DNA of 64,000 nucleotides from Sulfobacillus thermosulfidooxidans DSM 9293 (lineage in GTDB: Bacteria; Bacillota; Sulfobacillia; Sulfobacillales; Sulfobacillaceae), in assembly GCF_900176145.1 (NCBI RefSeq), contig NZ_FWWY01000001.1:253517-317516 (forward strand), read 5' to 3'. This document shows positions 27,437 through 36,261 of this stretch, piece by piece. The notes beneath the pieces were generated by a model. It had not been told where the DNA came from. It ran no database searches and was given only the letters and a program-made list of their open reading frames with translations. Position numbers and translations under genes: made by a program. The first letter of the stretch is position 1. The number at the start of each line of letters is the position of its first letter.

Positions 27437-27720
27437 GGACCGTCAATCCCGTCCATTGAAATCGGCCATTTGGAAGACATGGTGGGTAGAACTTTTTGTT
27501 CTACACCGCAAAGTGCGCAACCAGGGATAGCCGGGGCAAATTGCTGATGATGTAACCAATCGACATGGTCTGAATAATAATCTACGAGGAGGCATTTCCC
27601 TTCGTTGGCTTCTTGTGATATGCGTTTCGTCTACGGTGCGCCAGGTACCTAATGGTGGAAAGCTCAACAAGGTAAACCCGAGACTGTCAATGGCGATGCT
27701 GTCCGTACCTTGAATACAAA
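27437..27720 (-). pseudogene. short gene relic upstream of the large gene
   Basis: Two minus-strand frames have protein-like pieces: DSLGFTLLSFPPLGTWRTVD in one, then CLLVDYYSDHVDWLHHQQFA and a GCALCGVEQ zinc-knuckle-like stretch in another. They would join by a frameshift near 27590. The second runs to a stop at about 27437. It may be a small decayed gene, or an N-terminal part once belonging to the large protein. Uncertain. Confidence 0.3.
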
Positions 27721-27736
27721 ATGAGGATATTTGGTT

Positions 27737-28381
27737 TTAACTGAGTAACGCTAGCTTGGCTTTAATGTCCTTCGGAATGTCCTCTCTATCTATAAAGAAA
27801 ATTGCTGGCACTGTTTCAGTTTCCAAAACCAATGAAATAATTACAGCTTCGGGCAGGCCCTCCCGTGCGGCAATACTACGACGAACTAGAACATCCTTGT
27901 CCTCGCTTAACATTTTCACTACGTCCTCACGCAAGTCGGGTCGCTCGGCAATACTACGACGAACAGACGTAGCCCAATCCGCGGCCAGCTTATCCACCCA
28001 TTCCTCGGGTAAATTAGACCGTGCCGCAATACGACTACGAACAGATGAAGCCTTATCCTCAGCCAACTTATAGACCAAATCCTCGGGTAAATTAGACCGT
28101 TGTGCAATAACCTGACGAACAGATTCATCCCAATCCGCGGCCAACTTACGGACCAAACCTTCGGGTAAATTCAACCGCGCCGCAATACTATGACGAACAC
28201 ATGGATCGCTGTCACAAGCCAACTTCCAAACCAAAAAGCCAGGAAGCCAAGGATTTTTCGCTAAAGTTTCGCGAACATTCCAACTTGAATCCCCAAGAAG
28301 ATGGAACAATACACCAAGACCTAATCGTTCTTTTTTGGCAACAATACATCGAATCTCAATAGTTTTATCACGTGTGAACAT
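27737..28381 (-). CDS. leucine-rich repeat variant (LRV/HEAT-like) protein, main part
   Basis: The 214-residue frame consists of about eight repeats of 24 residues with the pattern NLPEDLVYKLAEDKASSVRS and IAAR, the signature of LRV-type repeats, which stack as helices into a curved binding surface. It has no catalytic domain or membrane segment, so it is probably a protein-binding scaffold. Its ATG at 28381 has no ribosome binding site and lies inside the end of another LRV frame (28368-28583). Repeat phase runs smoothly across the junction if the reading frame shifts by one base, so this is probably the 3' part of one gene broken, or expressed, by a +1 frameshift. Confidence 0.65.
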   Translation of the reverse strand: MFTRDKTIEIRCIVAKKERLGLGVLFHLLGDSSWNVRETLAKNPWLPGFLVWKLACDSDPCVRHSIAARLNLPEGLVRKLAADWDESVRQVIAQRSNLPEDLVYKLAEDKASSVRSRIAARSNLPEEWVDKLAADWATSVRRSIAERPDLREDVVKMLSEDKDVLVRRSIAAREGLPEAVIISLVLETETVPAIFFIDREDIPKDIKAKLALLS

Positions 28382-28583
28382 TTATTAAAGAAGCGGAAAG
28401 ATCGTCACGCAAAGCAATGGATTTTCGCACTTCGTTGTCTGAATCGTGCGCGAGAGTAGGCCACAATCGTCGCGGTAAGCTAAGATTGCGAGCTACTTCT
28501 CTGCGAATGTCCCTATCCGACCAACAACTCAGCATTTCCAATACGTCTTCTGAATCAGAGGTTTTAGCCTGCAGAAGAGCCAT
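28368..28583 (-). pseudogene. leucine-rich repeat variant protein, N-terminal part in another frame
   Basis: The 71-codon frame contains the same repeat (LSLPRRLWPTLAHDSDNEVR, then SIALRDDL) and overlaps the next LRV frame by 14 bases. Its first ATG lies right after a run of seven A residues. AAAGGAG sits further up, and reading from the ATGs next to it would need one base more or less in the A-run to enter this frame. Either the start is poor or a second indel exists. Best read as the 5' part of a split gene. Confidence 0.5.
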
Positions 28584-28984
28584 TTTTTTATTTCATCCAT
28601 CATCCATCACATACTCCTTTCAAAAAATTTACAAACTCAACAATAGCCGAACAATAGCCGATTGTAGCGTTTTATTGTCCATAGTGGGTGAACTAATCAA
28701 TAAGGTTTAAGAAGCTCTTGAGAATAGTGCATATAGCTTTCAGCTACAATTATTAACATTTTCTCCAACGGCTTCCTTTGTTCTTGTTGATAACATTGAA
28801 TTGGAAAATTTTTGTCTCGCATTATTGGCTTCCCGGTGTTTCGCCGATCGGATAATTAGTCGACCTGAATGACACATAATACCAACACCTATTGTGGCCC
28901 CCAAAACGACGGCTACGTCCTGAAAATCGTAATGATCGCCAATGTGCTGGAGATCGGTTTAAGCCCCTAATTCGTAGACAGATC

Positions 28985-29130
28985 ATTGATCGCTGGACCC
29001 GGAGCCTCTCGGGGCATGATGTGGACAAACAAGGCCAAAGGGTTATGGCTCAAGTCATTCCAGCCTATCATGCCCCGTTCTCCGCCTCCAGCGAGACCCT
29101 CACCCACGCTCGTCATCGAGTCATTTTGTC
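28985..29130 (+). repeat. copy B of the dispersed repeat at 6010-6140
   Basis: It matches the reverse complement of 6010-6140 at most positions; the translated cores are SLSGHDVDKQGQRVM here and SLSGRDMDKQGQRVM there. It continues slightly further on both sides than copy A. Likely a transposon-gene relic of unknown family. Confidence 0.55.
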
Positions 29131-29588
29131 CAAGTTTGTTAGGGGGCTTAATAGGAGATAGAGCCGGTCGCACTCAGCCCCGCGAAAAGAGGCGCGCTCC
29201 AAGACGTCCAGACGAATTTGAAACGGGCGTTGCGTGATTTAAGGATTCAACTAAATCGAACTGTCCGCGTGCCCAGGCGGCGAAAGTTCACGCCCATAAT
29301 CTATGAGCGATTATTGCATGGTAGCCTCGGTACTGGCATTAGCCGCATTACGTCGCTCAAAACCGACGTCGGTTTCATTCCGGGATATCCGGCGCGTCAT
29401 AGCCCCTCTCCAATTATCTCACTTCCACCAAGTTCAGACCATGTCCACTACGACGAAAGAGCGTTAACTAGTAATTGGAAATTACAACCGAGGCGAATCC
29501 CCGAACAACGTGACACTGTGGTCCAAAAACGTTCGTTTTTGCACACCCCGGTGATGCGGCGTTGTCGGTGCCCCAAGCTCCCGTCAAC

Positions 29589-29655
29589 GTGTATCAAAAC
29601 CGTTGGTCAAAATACCGGTGTCACAGCTTGTTCGGGATGATGCGTTTTGATACAC
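29589..29655. promoter_or_regulatory. 12-bp inverted repeat, possible recombinase binding site
   Basis: GTGTATCAAAAC at 29589-29600 is exactly inverted as GTTTTGATACAC at 29644-29655, 67 bases upstream of the serine recombinase start. Resolvases usually bind such dyads (res sites) next to their own gene, where they also repress it. Function here is inferred from position only. Confidence 0.45.
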
Positions 29656-29721
29656 TCAATGCTAACCACCGGTTCATTCCTCGGAACACCCGGCAACGAC
29701 AACAAGAAAGGATGACCCCGC

Positions 29722-30303
29722 ATGCTCATCGGGTATGCGCGCGTCTCAACCCCGGATCAAGCGCTCGCGGTTCAAGAAGACGCCCTAGTGCAGGCAGGGT
29801 GTGAAAAACTCTTTCGGGACGTGCAATCGGGCCGCGACACGAATCGTCCCGGCCTGCAAGCGGCGCTGGACTATGCCCGTTCGGGCGATGTGCTCGTCGT
29901 GTGGAAACTGGATCGGCTCGGGCGATCCATGAGTCATCTCATTGCGCTCGTAGAGGATTTGCGCAAACGGGAGATCGGCTTGCGTAGCTTGCAGGAACGG
30001 ATGGATACCACCACGGCGGAAGGACAACTTATCTTTCATCTGTTTGCGGCTCTGGCCGAGTTTGAACGCGGATTGATTCGCGAACGCACTATGGCGGGAT
30101 TAGCGTCCGCGCGGGCCCGAGGGCGTTTGGGCGGACGGCCCCGGCTTCTCACGGACGATCAGATTCGCATGGCGACCGAAATGATCCGCACAGGCCACAT
30201 GACAATGGTTGACGTCGCCCGGGCATTGCATGTGTCCCGTCAGACGGTCTATCGGGCGGTGAAAGCTATGCAGAATGCCGAGGAAGCGCAAAATAATCGC
30301 TGA
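29722..30303 (+). CDS. serine recombinase (resolvase/invertase family)
   Basis: The 193-residue protein is full length for a small serine recombinase. It opens with LIGYARVSTPDQALAVQEDA, containing the nucleophilic Ser, followed by the DVLVVWKLDRLGRSMSHLI block with the catalytic Arg residues. LIFHLFAALAEFERGLIRER is the E-helix region. The C-terminus has a helix-turn-helix (TMVDVARALHVSRQTVYRAV). It cuts and rejoins DNA through a phosphoserine intermediate, to resolve cointegrates or invert segments. AAAGGATG precedes the start at a short distance. No transposase is adjacent, so it is either a Tn3-type remnant or a standalone invertase of this island. Confidence 0.92.
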   Translation: MLIGYARVSTPDQALAVQEDALVQAGCEKLFRDVQSGRDTNRPGLQAALDYARSGDVLVVWKLDRLGRSMSHLIALVEDLRKREIGLRSLQERMDTTTAEGQLIFHLFAALAEFERGLIRERTMAGLASARARGRLGGRPRLLTDDQIRMATEMIRTGHMTMVDVARALHVSRQTVYRAVKAMQNAEEAQNNR

Positions 30304-30427
30304 CGTGAAAACAGGTTATCGATGTATTGGTTCCCGCCAAAGAGTGCGCATAGCCTCGTGCATGCGGATCTATCACTAACTGCTAATGAGGATCAAGATA
30401 CTCTTAGAAGTCATCAGGGAAAGGATC

Positions 30428-31336
30428 ATGACATTGGCGATCACAATCCTAAATCATTTCTTCGCGCAGCTTTTGTTGGATCCATTGCTTCCGCGGCTAG
30501 TAGTATACAGATACCAACTATCCGTCACCGTTGCAACGCTTATCGCTGGCTTAGGTGGATCTTTTTTAGGTGGATTGATTGGATTCGGAGCGTCGCGTTC
30601 ATCAGCTTGGTTAGACGATCAAAAACGCCGTAAGCAATTTCTTATTGGTCTCTCGCAAGATGTGAAACGATGCCAAACCATCGACCTCAGTATATCATCC
30701 GATTCCCTTCAATTATTAAATCCTATTAGTTTTCCCTTCATTCGACAAATTGCTCAAGGGCAATACGTACATCTCTTTTCTCCGGACGAACTGACGGCTT
30801 TGCTCAAACTCTTTTACTTGACAGAAAACTTCTTACGGTTTCAAGAACCGGAAATGCAGATCCTATTAGACTCGGTTCGTCGTTGCAAGCCGCCACCAAC
30901 CGGACAATTAAAACACTTGCGAAGTCACGCCATCGCGCCGTTACAATCAGCCCTTCGTTCTGAAGCCGCCAATGCCTATAAAATTTTAAAAGAACATGGA
31001 AACCTTTGCGAGATTGCGGATAAAACCCGACCTCATCGCCCAGACAATCAAAATTTTAAAATAGCTGTTTCAATAGCATTTCCCAATTTCCATGATCAGT
31101 TACGCCAAAAATTGCAAGAAGGCGGTTTCTCAGAGAGTTATACTCTTGAATGGAATTCTGATGAAAACGCCTTGATATGTCAATTTAATCCACAGCGGAC
31201 CTTGATTATCACGAACGTACCACAGAGTTTGCTAGAAACACCATCGGAAGACAATCTCGACAAAATTTCTCACAAACTACTCGCATGGGCACAATCTCAA
31301 GAACAGGTTCATACTGTGGATTTCAATGAGTGCTAA
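30428..31336 (+). CDS. membrane-anchored protein of unknown function
   Basis: About 302 residues from ATG 30428 (GGGAAAGG just upstream); the frame is open to 30386. One clear glycine-rich membrane segment is present (SVTVATLIAGLGGSFLGGLI), followed by a basic stretch and a ~230-residue soluble domain with helical and strand-like parts. Topology suggests an N-terminal anchor with a cytoplasmic domain. Base composition is more AT-rich than the recombinase next to it. I do not recognise the domain. Membrane-anchored proteins in defence islands often act as effectors, but nothing in the sequence proves this here. Confidence 0.6.
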   Translation: MTLAITILNHFFAQLLLDPLLPRLVVYRYQLSVTVATLIAGLGGSFLGGLIGFGASRSSAWLDDQKRRKQFLIGLSQDVKRCQTIDLSISSDSLQLLNPISFPFIRQIAQGQYVHLFSPDELTALLKLFYLTENFLRFQEPEMQILLDSVRRCKPPPTGQLKHLRSHAIAPLQSALRSEAANAYKILKEHGNLCEIADKTRPHRPDNQNFKIAVSIAFPNFHDQLRQKLQEGGFSESYTLEWNSDENALICQFNPQRTLIITNVPQSLLETPSEDNLDKISHKLLAWAQSQEQVHTVDFNEC

Positions 31337-31540
31337 TACCCATACTTCACGATCCCCTTAGGGTTGCTTTATCATTTGCTGCGCACCCCTTAGCGATGTT
31401 GACTCCCATCTACAACGGAACAAGCGTATCGATTGTCTATGATTATCTATCACGATGATTTGGCGCTTCATAGAGGACGCTCTGACCTCGAAATCAATCG
31501 GACGAAGATGCGAGCGCATGCTTTTCAAGAGAAGTGCTTC

Positions 31541-31672
31541 TGGCCCATGTTCATAGCCGCATTGATCTATGTACTTCTCGACGGAGCCTCACTAGTGCTT
31601 TTTAGACAGCTCTTATCCATCGCTTTTTGTCTCCGCACTCCCCGGCTCGTGTTCATCCTCGGTTTGATCATC
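31541..31672 (+). pseudogene. shard of a GerAB-type permease gene (5' part)
   Basis: About 130 bases match 3493-3624 of the intact GerAB gene. The translation ALIYVLLDGASLVLFRQLLS corresponds to AFLYVLLDGALLALFSQLLS. Both ends stop abruptly. On the other strand its last 60 bases serve as the 3' end of the gene at 31613-32680. Confidence 0.8.
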
Positions 31673-32680
31673 TTTATTGAAGGCACTGGGTTCAGGATGC
31701 ACCGAAACAAGATGCGGTACAAATTCTAGCAGGTCGGTTAGTAACTGTAACGCAAATTTAGCCTCCCGACGGCGTGTTGTCTTGGCATTATAGTGATGAG
31801 GGTCTGACGCCCAGTGCCATGTCGTCGCAAACAACGTCGCTAACAAACGGGCTGAATTGGGATCCGAGGGCCATGCCTGGGTAAGCCGTCCCCCAAGTTC
31901 TTTAGTCCAATCGTCAAAACGCTTTTTGCTCTCCGACCATGGTTTGAGGCCCCAATGACGCGCCAGCTCTGTCGCAACACCCTCAACCGCTATACGAACC
32001 GTGTTGATTGTTTTTTCGAATTCTCCTTGCCGGTATTCCGACGTAGCCTGTTGTAGCTGCCTCGCAACCTCCTGCCAAGGAACGCCTGACGGATTAGGAA
32101 TATCGCTGGGAGGAAGTTCGACGAGACGCGTGTCACCCCACTCCATCCCCCGTAAGATTTCCAACCATCGCTCCCGATCAAGCGTGATGCTCGTTTCATC
32201 AGGACGGTAGTCGATCGTGATCAGGGAATACTGATAGGTTTCCGCACCTGGGGAATGGCGGTCAGAATTCGGTTGCGGATGAGACAAATCCGGAATCAAA
32301 CAAAGCGCACCAAGCTGAACATTGAGAGAAATCGGATTGCCTTCACGCCATTGTTCGATCCATTCAACGGTCGCATCGTCCAGCTCAAGACGTATCCCAT
32401 CGTTATAACCCACCAATGTCATGGGAACCCATCCTTCTCGAGATCCGCGACCACCACGCCAAGTTAACCGAGCTTGAATTCCCAAAAGACGACACTGGTA
32501 CGCAAGGCTTTGAAGGTTGGAGACCCTCATGGTGGATTGCGGCAAAAACTCGTACTGAAACGGAACAATCAGCGCCCGCCCCCCTACGCTGCGTTGACCT
32601 CTCACATGATCAGGCTCTATCGTGATTTGGAGCGGAAAAGTGCTGTCTCTGTGTTGAAGCTGTAGTGTGACTTGTGGCAT
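31613..32680 (-). CDS. two-domain protein of unknown function with a foreign C-terminal tail
   Basis: The 355-residue protein starts at ATG 32680 with AGGAGG nine bases upstream. The N-terminal ~160 residues are strand-rich. The C-terminal part (about 215-330) is helical, with TINTVRIAVEGVATELARHW and DPHHYNAKTTRRREAKFALQ. That layout recalls abortive-infection-type helical domains, but I cannot confirm it. The last ~20 codons are antisense to a GerAB shard on the plus strand, so the native end was lost or replaced. It lies between a membrane-anchored protein gene and the type III restriction genes, which supports a defence role by association only. Confidence 0.6.
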   Translation of the reverse strand: MPQVTLQLQHRDSTFPLQITIEPDHVRGQRSVGGRALIVPFQYEFLPQSTMRVSNLQSLAYQCRLLGIQARLTWRGGRGSREGWVPMTLVGYNDGIRLELDDATVEWIEQWREGNPISLNVQLGALCLIPDLSHPQPNSDRHSPGAETYQYSLITIDYRPDETSITLDRERWLEILRGMEWGDTRLVELPPSDIPNPSGVPWQEVARQLQQATSEYRQGEFEKTINTVRIAVEGVATELARHWGLKPWSESKKRFDDWTKELGGRLTQAWPSDPNSARLLATLFATTWHWASDPHHYNAKTTRRREAKFALQLLTDLLEFVPHLVSVHPEPSAFNKDDQTEDEHEPGSAETKSDG

Positions 32681-33272
32681 GACAGGTTTCCTCCTGAGTT
32701 ACCTTTTTCTGAGTTGTCATCCTGAACAGATGACACATCGACCAAAATGCGATGAATCTTCACCGTTATTTGCACTGCCGCCCACAGAGCACGATGTTCT
32801 GGCGCGGATTCCGGATGTTTCCCGGACTCCGACGCTCAGATCGTCCACAATCCCGCTGGCGTTGGCCGTTTGAACCTGGTAATGGCCCATCCCCATTGCA
32901 CTGCCTCCCCTTTAATCTGATAGGCTGAAAGAGATGCGCCGAAATCCGCAGGATCACAAACTTATTGTACACAAGAGTCATGGAATCGGCTAACCATTCC
33001 CAGTGTGATGCCGCCGCATCTTTGTCGACCGATATTGCTCTCCGGATTATCCAGCGGAACTACAACTCCACCCTGAAAATACGGTTCAACGCTTAATATG
33101 ATAAGTACAGCGTGGCCATTTGCGACTCCGTGCGGCTTAACGCTCGGTAGCATGATGCAGACAGAATCCGAGGACAGCCCCTACCGATCCGTCTTGCACG
33201 GGCCCTGTTCCTCCCCCATAATCTTCATCTGTTTTCCGTTCCTTAAGTCCCTCAATGATAAGCACCTTTTTG
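32681..33272. other. gene-free stretch between two minus-strand genes
   Basis: No convincing frame on either strand. It contains the promoter region of the gene ending at 32680 by position. No terminator hairpin was found for the restriction genes to the right. Confidence 0.4.
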
Positions 33273-36257
33273 TTACGTCTGATTGGGTGGATCATCGCAA
33301 CAATTGATGATTTGACCGATTTTATCCAGATGGTCGAACCAGTGTTCTTGATACTCTATTGGCGCACGATTGGCATCCTCCGTGTAAAGCAACAGATGTA
33401 CACACACGACGAGATCCTTGTAAATGAAGACATCAGGTTCTCTTTCCCCGTCCCGGAAGAGATCTCGGAATCCATCTACCTTGTATTGATAATCGGCCTG
33501 CCGCATTCCCTTGGGATCGACAAAAACAATGGCATACCTATCACCTTTTTGCAGCCAGAAGACGAAGTCGGGTAGGAATCGTCGGATACGGTTGCTTTGC
33601 GGATCATAATACGGGATGTAGACTCCATCGAGGTTCTCGTCGATCTTACTAAAAGCCCACCAATCTAGATCAGCGAAGGCATTATCGGATTTCTTAAGAT
33701 ACTCCTCTAGATCCCGAAGAAAGGCCACTTCGCTAGGATGTCGAATCGTATGGAGGATCCAATCAATACGCTCGCTCTCCGAGACAAGCAAGGGCAGGTA
33801 ATAGTGACGAGCTATCTGCTTGATATGAATCATCTGGCCATTGTGACTAAGCGTTTCATCACTGCGGATTGCCGAATAGTCGTGTAACGCCTCCGCAAAG
33901 CTAATTTGTCCAGCGTCGAACCGGGCCTGGAGTTCCGCTATCCGGCGAGGTTCTTCGATCACTCGGCTAATTTTCATGTTCAGTTCAGAAACATCTTCTA
34001 AGAAGACCTTGATATGCCGGAAATGGTTGATTTCGTCCTCCACAGGCTTGAGCCTATCGACTTCTTGTGGAATGACCCTGAAATAGGCCAATAGGCGAGG
34101 AAGCAGGATGTCTAGCCGTCCATAGCGGCGCCCCGAATGAGTATTGAAATACTCTGGAGGATTGGCCAGACACCGGGTCAGGATGGTAACATCCGACGGT
34201 AAAACACTGTAGTGACAAATTAAGACACGTGGGTCATCAAGGTGGGCCACATATTGGCAAAGTAAGGTCAGTTCGTCTTTCGTGATCTCAAATTTGCGGG
34301 GCTTGCGCCCCTCCAATACGGTGTGATCGACTTCTCGGTAGACAGGAATGAGAAGAGGTCGTCCATCCACAGCCTCATGGTTCACCGCTAGTGCAATTTC
34401 GTGTTCGGCGATTTGGTTCCGTTCGTGATCCAACTCTTGCATGACGGTTTGGAGGGCACGGCGATTAGTACCGAAGATGCAAAGGGTCTCCAGTATGGCG
34501 GATGGCCCACGCACTGCATGAAAAGTGTTTTCATCTATGTCTTTAGCGTTGTAGAGCACTCGTAAACGCCGACGATAGCCAGGCAATGGCTCAATACGCA
34601 CTCCTCGTCCGATTGACTGTAGAACGAATTTTTTTGCGTCACCTCCCGCGCCGATGTTGATATAGGTGATCACATTGGGACGATTAGAGTCCCAACCTTC
34701 ATAGAAGGCCCGCGATCCCATCAGGATGTTAATGACCGAATCGTTCGCGTTCAAGCGATTGAAGAACTTATCGTCCTGGTAACTTTCGATGATCTCATAG
34801 CCGTCCAGCTCCTCCTTTAACCACTCGGAGATGTTACCAATCTTGATCAGGGCAAAGGGCTGACTAGCGCTTTTGAGCTTGAAGGCCATCTCTTGGGAAT
34901 TGGTCGGATGCAAGAGCACATCAATCTTTCCAGGCGCAGTCGCATTGTAAACCAGACGAAGCAACTCGGCTTGTGTGAGGGATTCGAACAACCGTTGATC
35001 GAATTGAAAGCGGTCATTCTCAAAGAGCCAGTCCTGACCCTCCATCAGTTCACACCGTAGTTCCTCATGAGCCTGTTGCCACACCGCCTGATCGATATTC
35101 CCTTGACCAATACGCTCAAGCTCACGGAAGAAGAGTTTGAGATCGGCATCGTCTGTATTGACGGAATGAGCCAGCGTCAGCATAAGCGGCCGATGGTAGG
35201 CCGACAATTCGGATGGTAGTGATTCCTGTGCTTTGCGCGCATAAGCTAGCATGAGTAGAGCCTTGAGAACGACCCGCTGTTTCTCCGCTCCCGTGTAGTC
35301 TTCCGTGTCCCGAAAGGCACGATTTTCCTGCTGAAGGATCGTGATGTGCTTGCCGTAGCCGGTCCGAATAAATTCCGCAAGGTTGAAATTGAAGACCGTG
35401 GTGAGCACGTCACGCAGATCGGTGAAGGTGGCCGAGAAATTGAACAAGAAGCCATGACGGGTGAGGATGCTGTAGATGTGCTGACGTTTGGAGTCCTCTC
35501 GGTCTCCCTTGTGTGCCTCATCCAACAACACGTACCAGTGACCGCCATTCTCGTAATTGCGGTAATCAATGATGCGTTCTTTTTGTTCGTCGCTAAGGTT
35601 GTCCGCACGGTAGAAGAAAACGGTCATCTCCCTCCCGCCGATGATCGGCAAGAGGCTATGTTCGCGATCGGGATAGGCCTTGAGGCTTTCTAGGACGATG
35701 CGGAAGTCTGCGCGGCTGGCGTTGAATTCGGCTACATGGTCTTGGAGTTGTTTCATTAGATCGTCACGAGCGGTGAGGACCAAGATGGGATACGCTGGGA
35801 TCTCGTTCCGACGCATAAGGCGCCACAAAAGTTCGATCAGCTTGATAAGCACGAGACTCTTCCCACTGCCTGTGGCCATCCAAAAGCTCATCCGGTTGAT
35901 GAACGGCCAATAAGGAATCCGGTCGCCTTCGCTGGGGTAGTATCGTTTCAGTAGAGCACGCACATCCGGCTTCTGCCTCTGAAGAGAGATGCTTAGGTCC
36001 TCCGCCAAGCCATTGTCATGGTACCACTGCCAAAAGCGCGCCTTGCGTTCTTCGTTGGTGGCACGGGACTCCCCGGACTTCAAATCGCGCACGTCTCCGT
36101 AATACTTCCATAGAGCACGGAGGGCAAACTGCAGCGCTTCCTGTTGGTAGTCCCACAAGCGCATGGTAGGGGAAAACGTGGCCAGGTCGTAATCTTGCCA
36201 GGCTGGGGGGAGATCGAAAAAGGAGAGATCGGTTAGAATGTCCTGCAGTGTGCGCAT
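33273..36257 (-). CDS. type III restriction enzyme, Res subunit (helicase-nuclease)
   Basis: The 994-residue protein has the order expected for Res. It opens with a TMRLWDYQQEALQFAL Q-motif-like start, then the Walker A motif MATGSGKS (about 127-134), motif Ia (ILVLTARDDLMKQL) and the DEAH box in YVLLDEAHKGDRE (246-249). SATFTD follows, and RGVRIEPLPGYRRRLRVL is motif VI. The C-terminal PD-(D/E)XK domain has PDFVFWL (896) and VFVDPKG (lysine 916). It translocates from an unmodified recognition site and cuts DNA with the Mod subunit. GGGGGGAG for its start lies within the last codons of mod, four bases upstream, so the pair is translated together. Confidence 0.93.
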   Translation of the reverse strand: MRTLQDILTDLSFFDLPPAWQDYDLATFSPTMRLWDYQQEALQFALRALWKYYGDVRDLKSGESRATNEERKARFWQWYHDNGLAEDLSISLQRQKPDVRALLKRYYPSEGDRIPYWPFINRMSFWMATGSGKSLVLIKLIELLWRLMRRNEIPAYPILVLTARDDLMKQLQDHVAEFNASRADFRIVLESLKAYPDREHSLLPIIGGREMTVFFYRADNLSDEQKERIIDYRNYENGGHWYVLLDEAHKGDREDSKRQHIYSILTRHGFLFNFSATFTDLRDVLTTVFNFNLAEFIRTGYGKHITILQQENRAFRDTEDYTGAEKQRVVLKALLMLAYARKAQESLPSELSAYHRPLMLTLAHSVNTDDADLKLFFRELERIGQGNIDQAVWQQAHEELRCELMEGQDWLFENDRFQFDQRLFESLTQAELLRLVYNATAPGKIDVLLHPTNSQEMAFKLKSASQPFALIKIGNISEWLKEELDGYEIIESYQDDKFFNRLNANDSVINILMGSRAFYEGWDSNRPNVITYINIGAGGDAKKFVLQSIGRGVRIEPLPGYRRRLRVLYNAKDIDENTFHAVRGPSAILETLCIFGTNRRALQTVMQELDHERNQIAEHEIALAVNHEAVDGRPLLIPVYREVDHTVLEGRKPRKFEITKDELTLLCQYVAHLDDPRVLICHYSVLPSDVTILTRCLANPPEYFNTHSGRRYGRLDILLPRLLAYFRVIPQEVDRLKPVEDEINHFRHIKVFLEDVSELNMKISRVIEEPRRIAELQARFDAGQISFAEALHDYSAIRSDETLSHNGQMIHIKQIARHYYLPLLVSESERIDWILHTIRHPSEVAFLRDLEEYLKKSDNAFADLDWWAFSKIDENLDGVYIPYYDPQSNRIRRFLPDFVFWLQKGDRYAIVFVDPKGMRQADYQYKVDGFRDLFRDGEREPDVFIYKDLVVCVHLLLYTEDANRAPIEYQEHWFDHLDKIGQIINCCDDPPNQT

Positions 36258-36261
36258 ATGA

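Larger units (their letters stand above)
28584..29721. other. long gene-free stretch before the recombinase gene
   Basis: It is AT-rich up to about 28850 and then holds copy B of a dispersed repeat (28985-29130). A plus-strand frame (29218-29640) has no start site or recognisable content. A 12-bp inverted repeat spanning 29589-29655 precedes the recombinase gene and is listed separately. Confidence 0.45.

Noticed and set aside
29218-29640. 140-codon plus-strand frame before the recombinase
   Set aside because: No start site and unlikely composition; it also runs across the inverted repeat.
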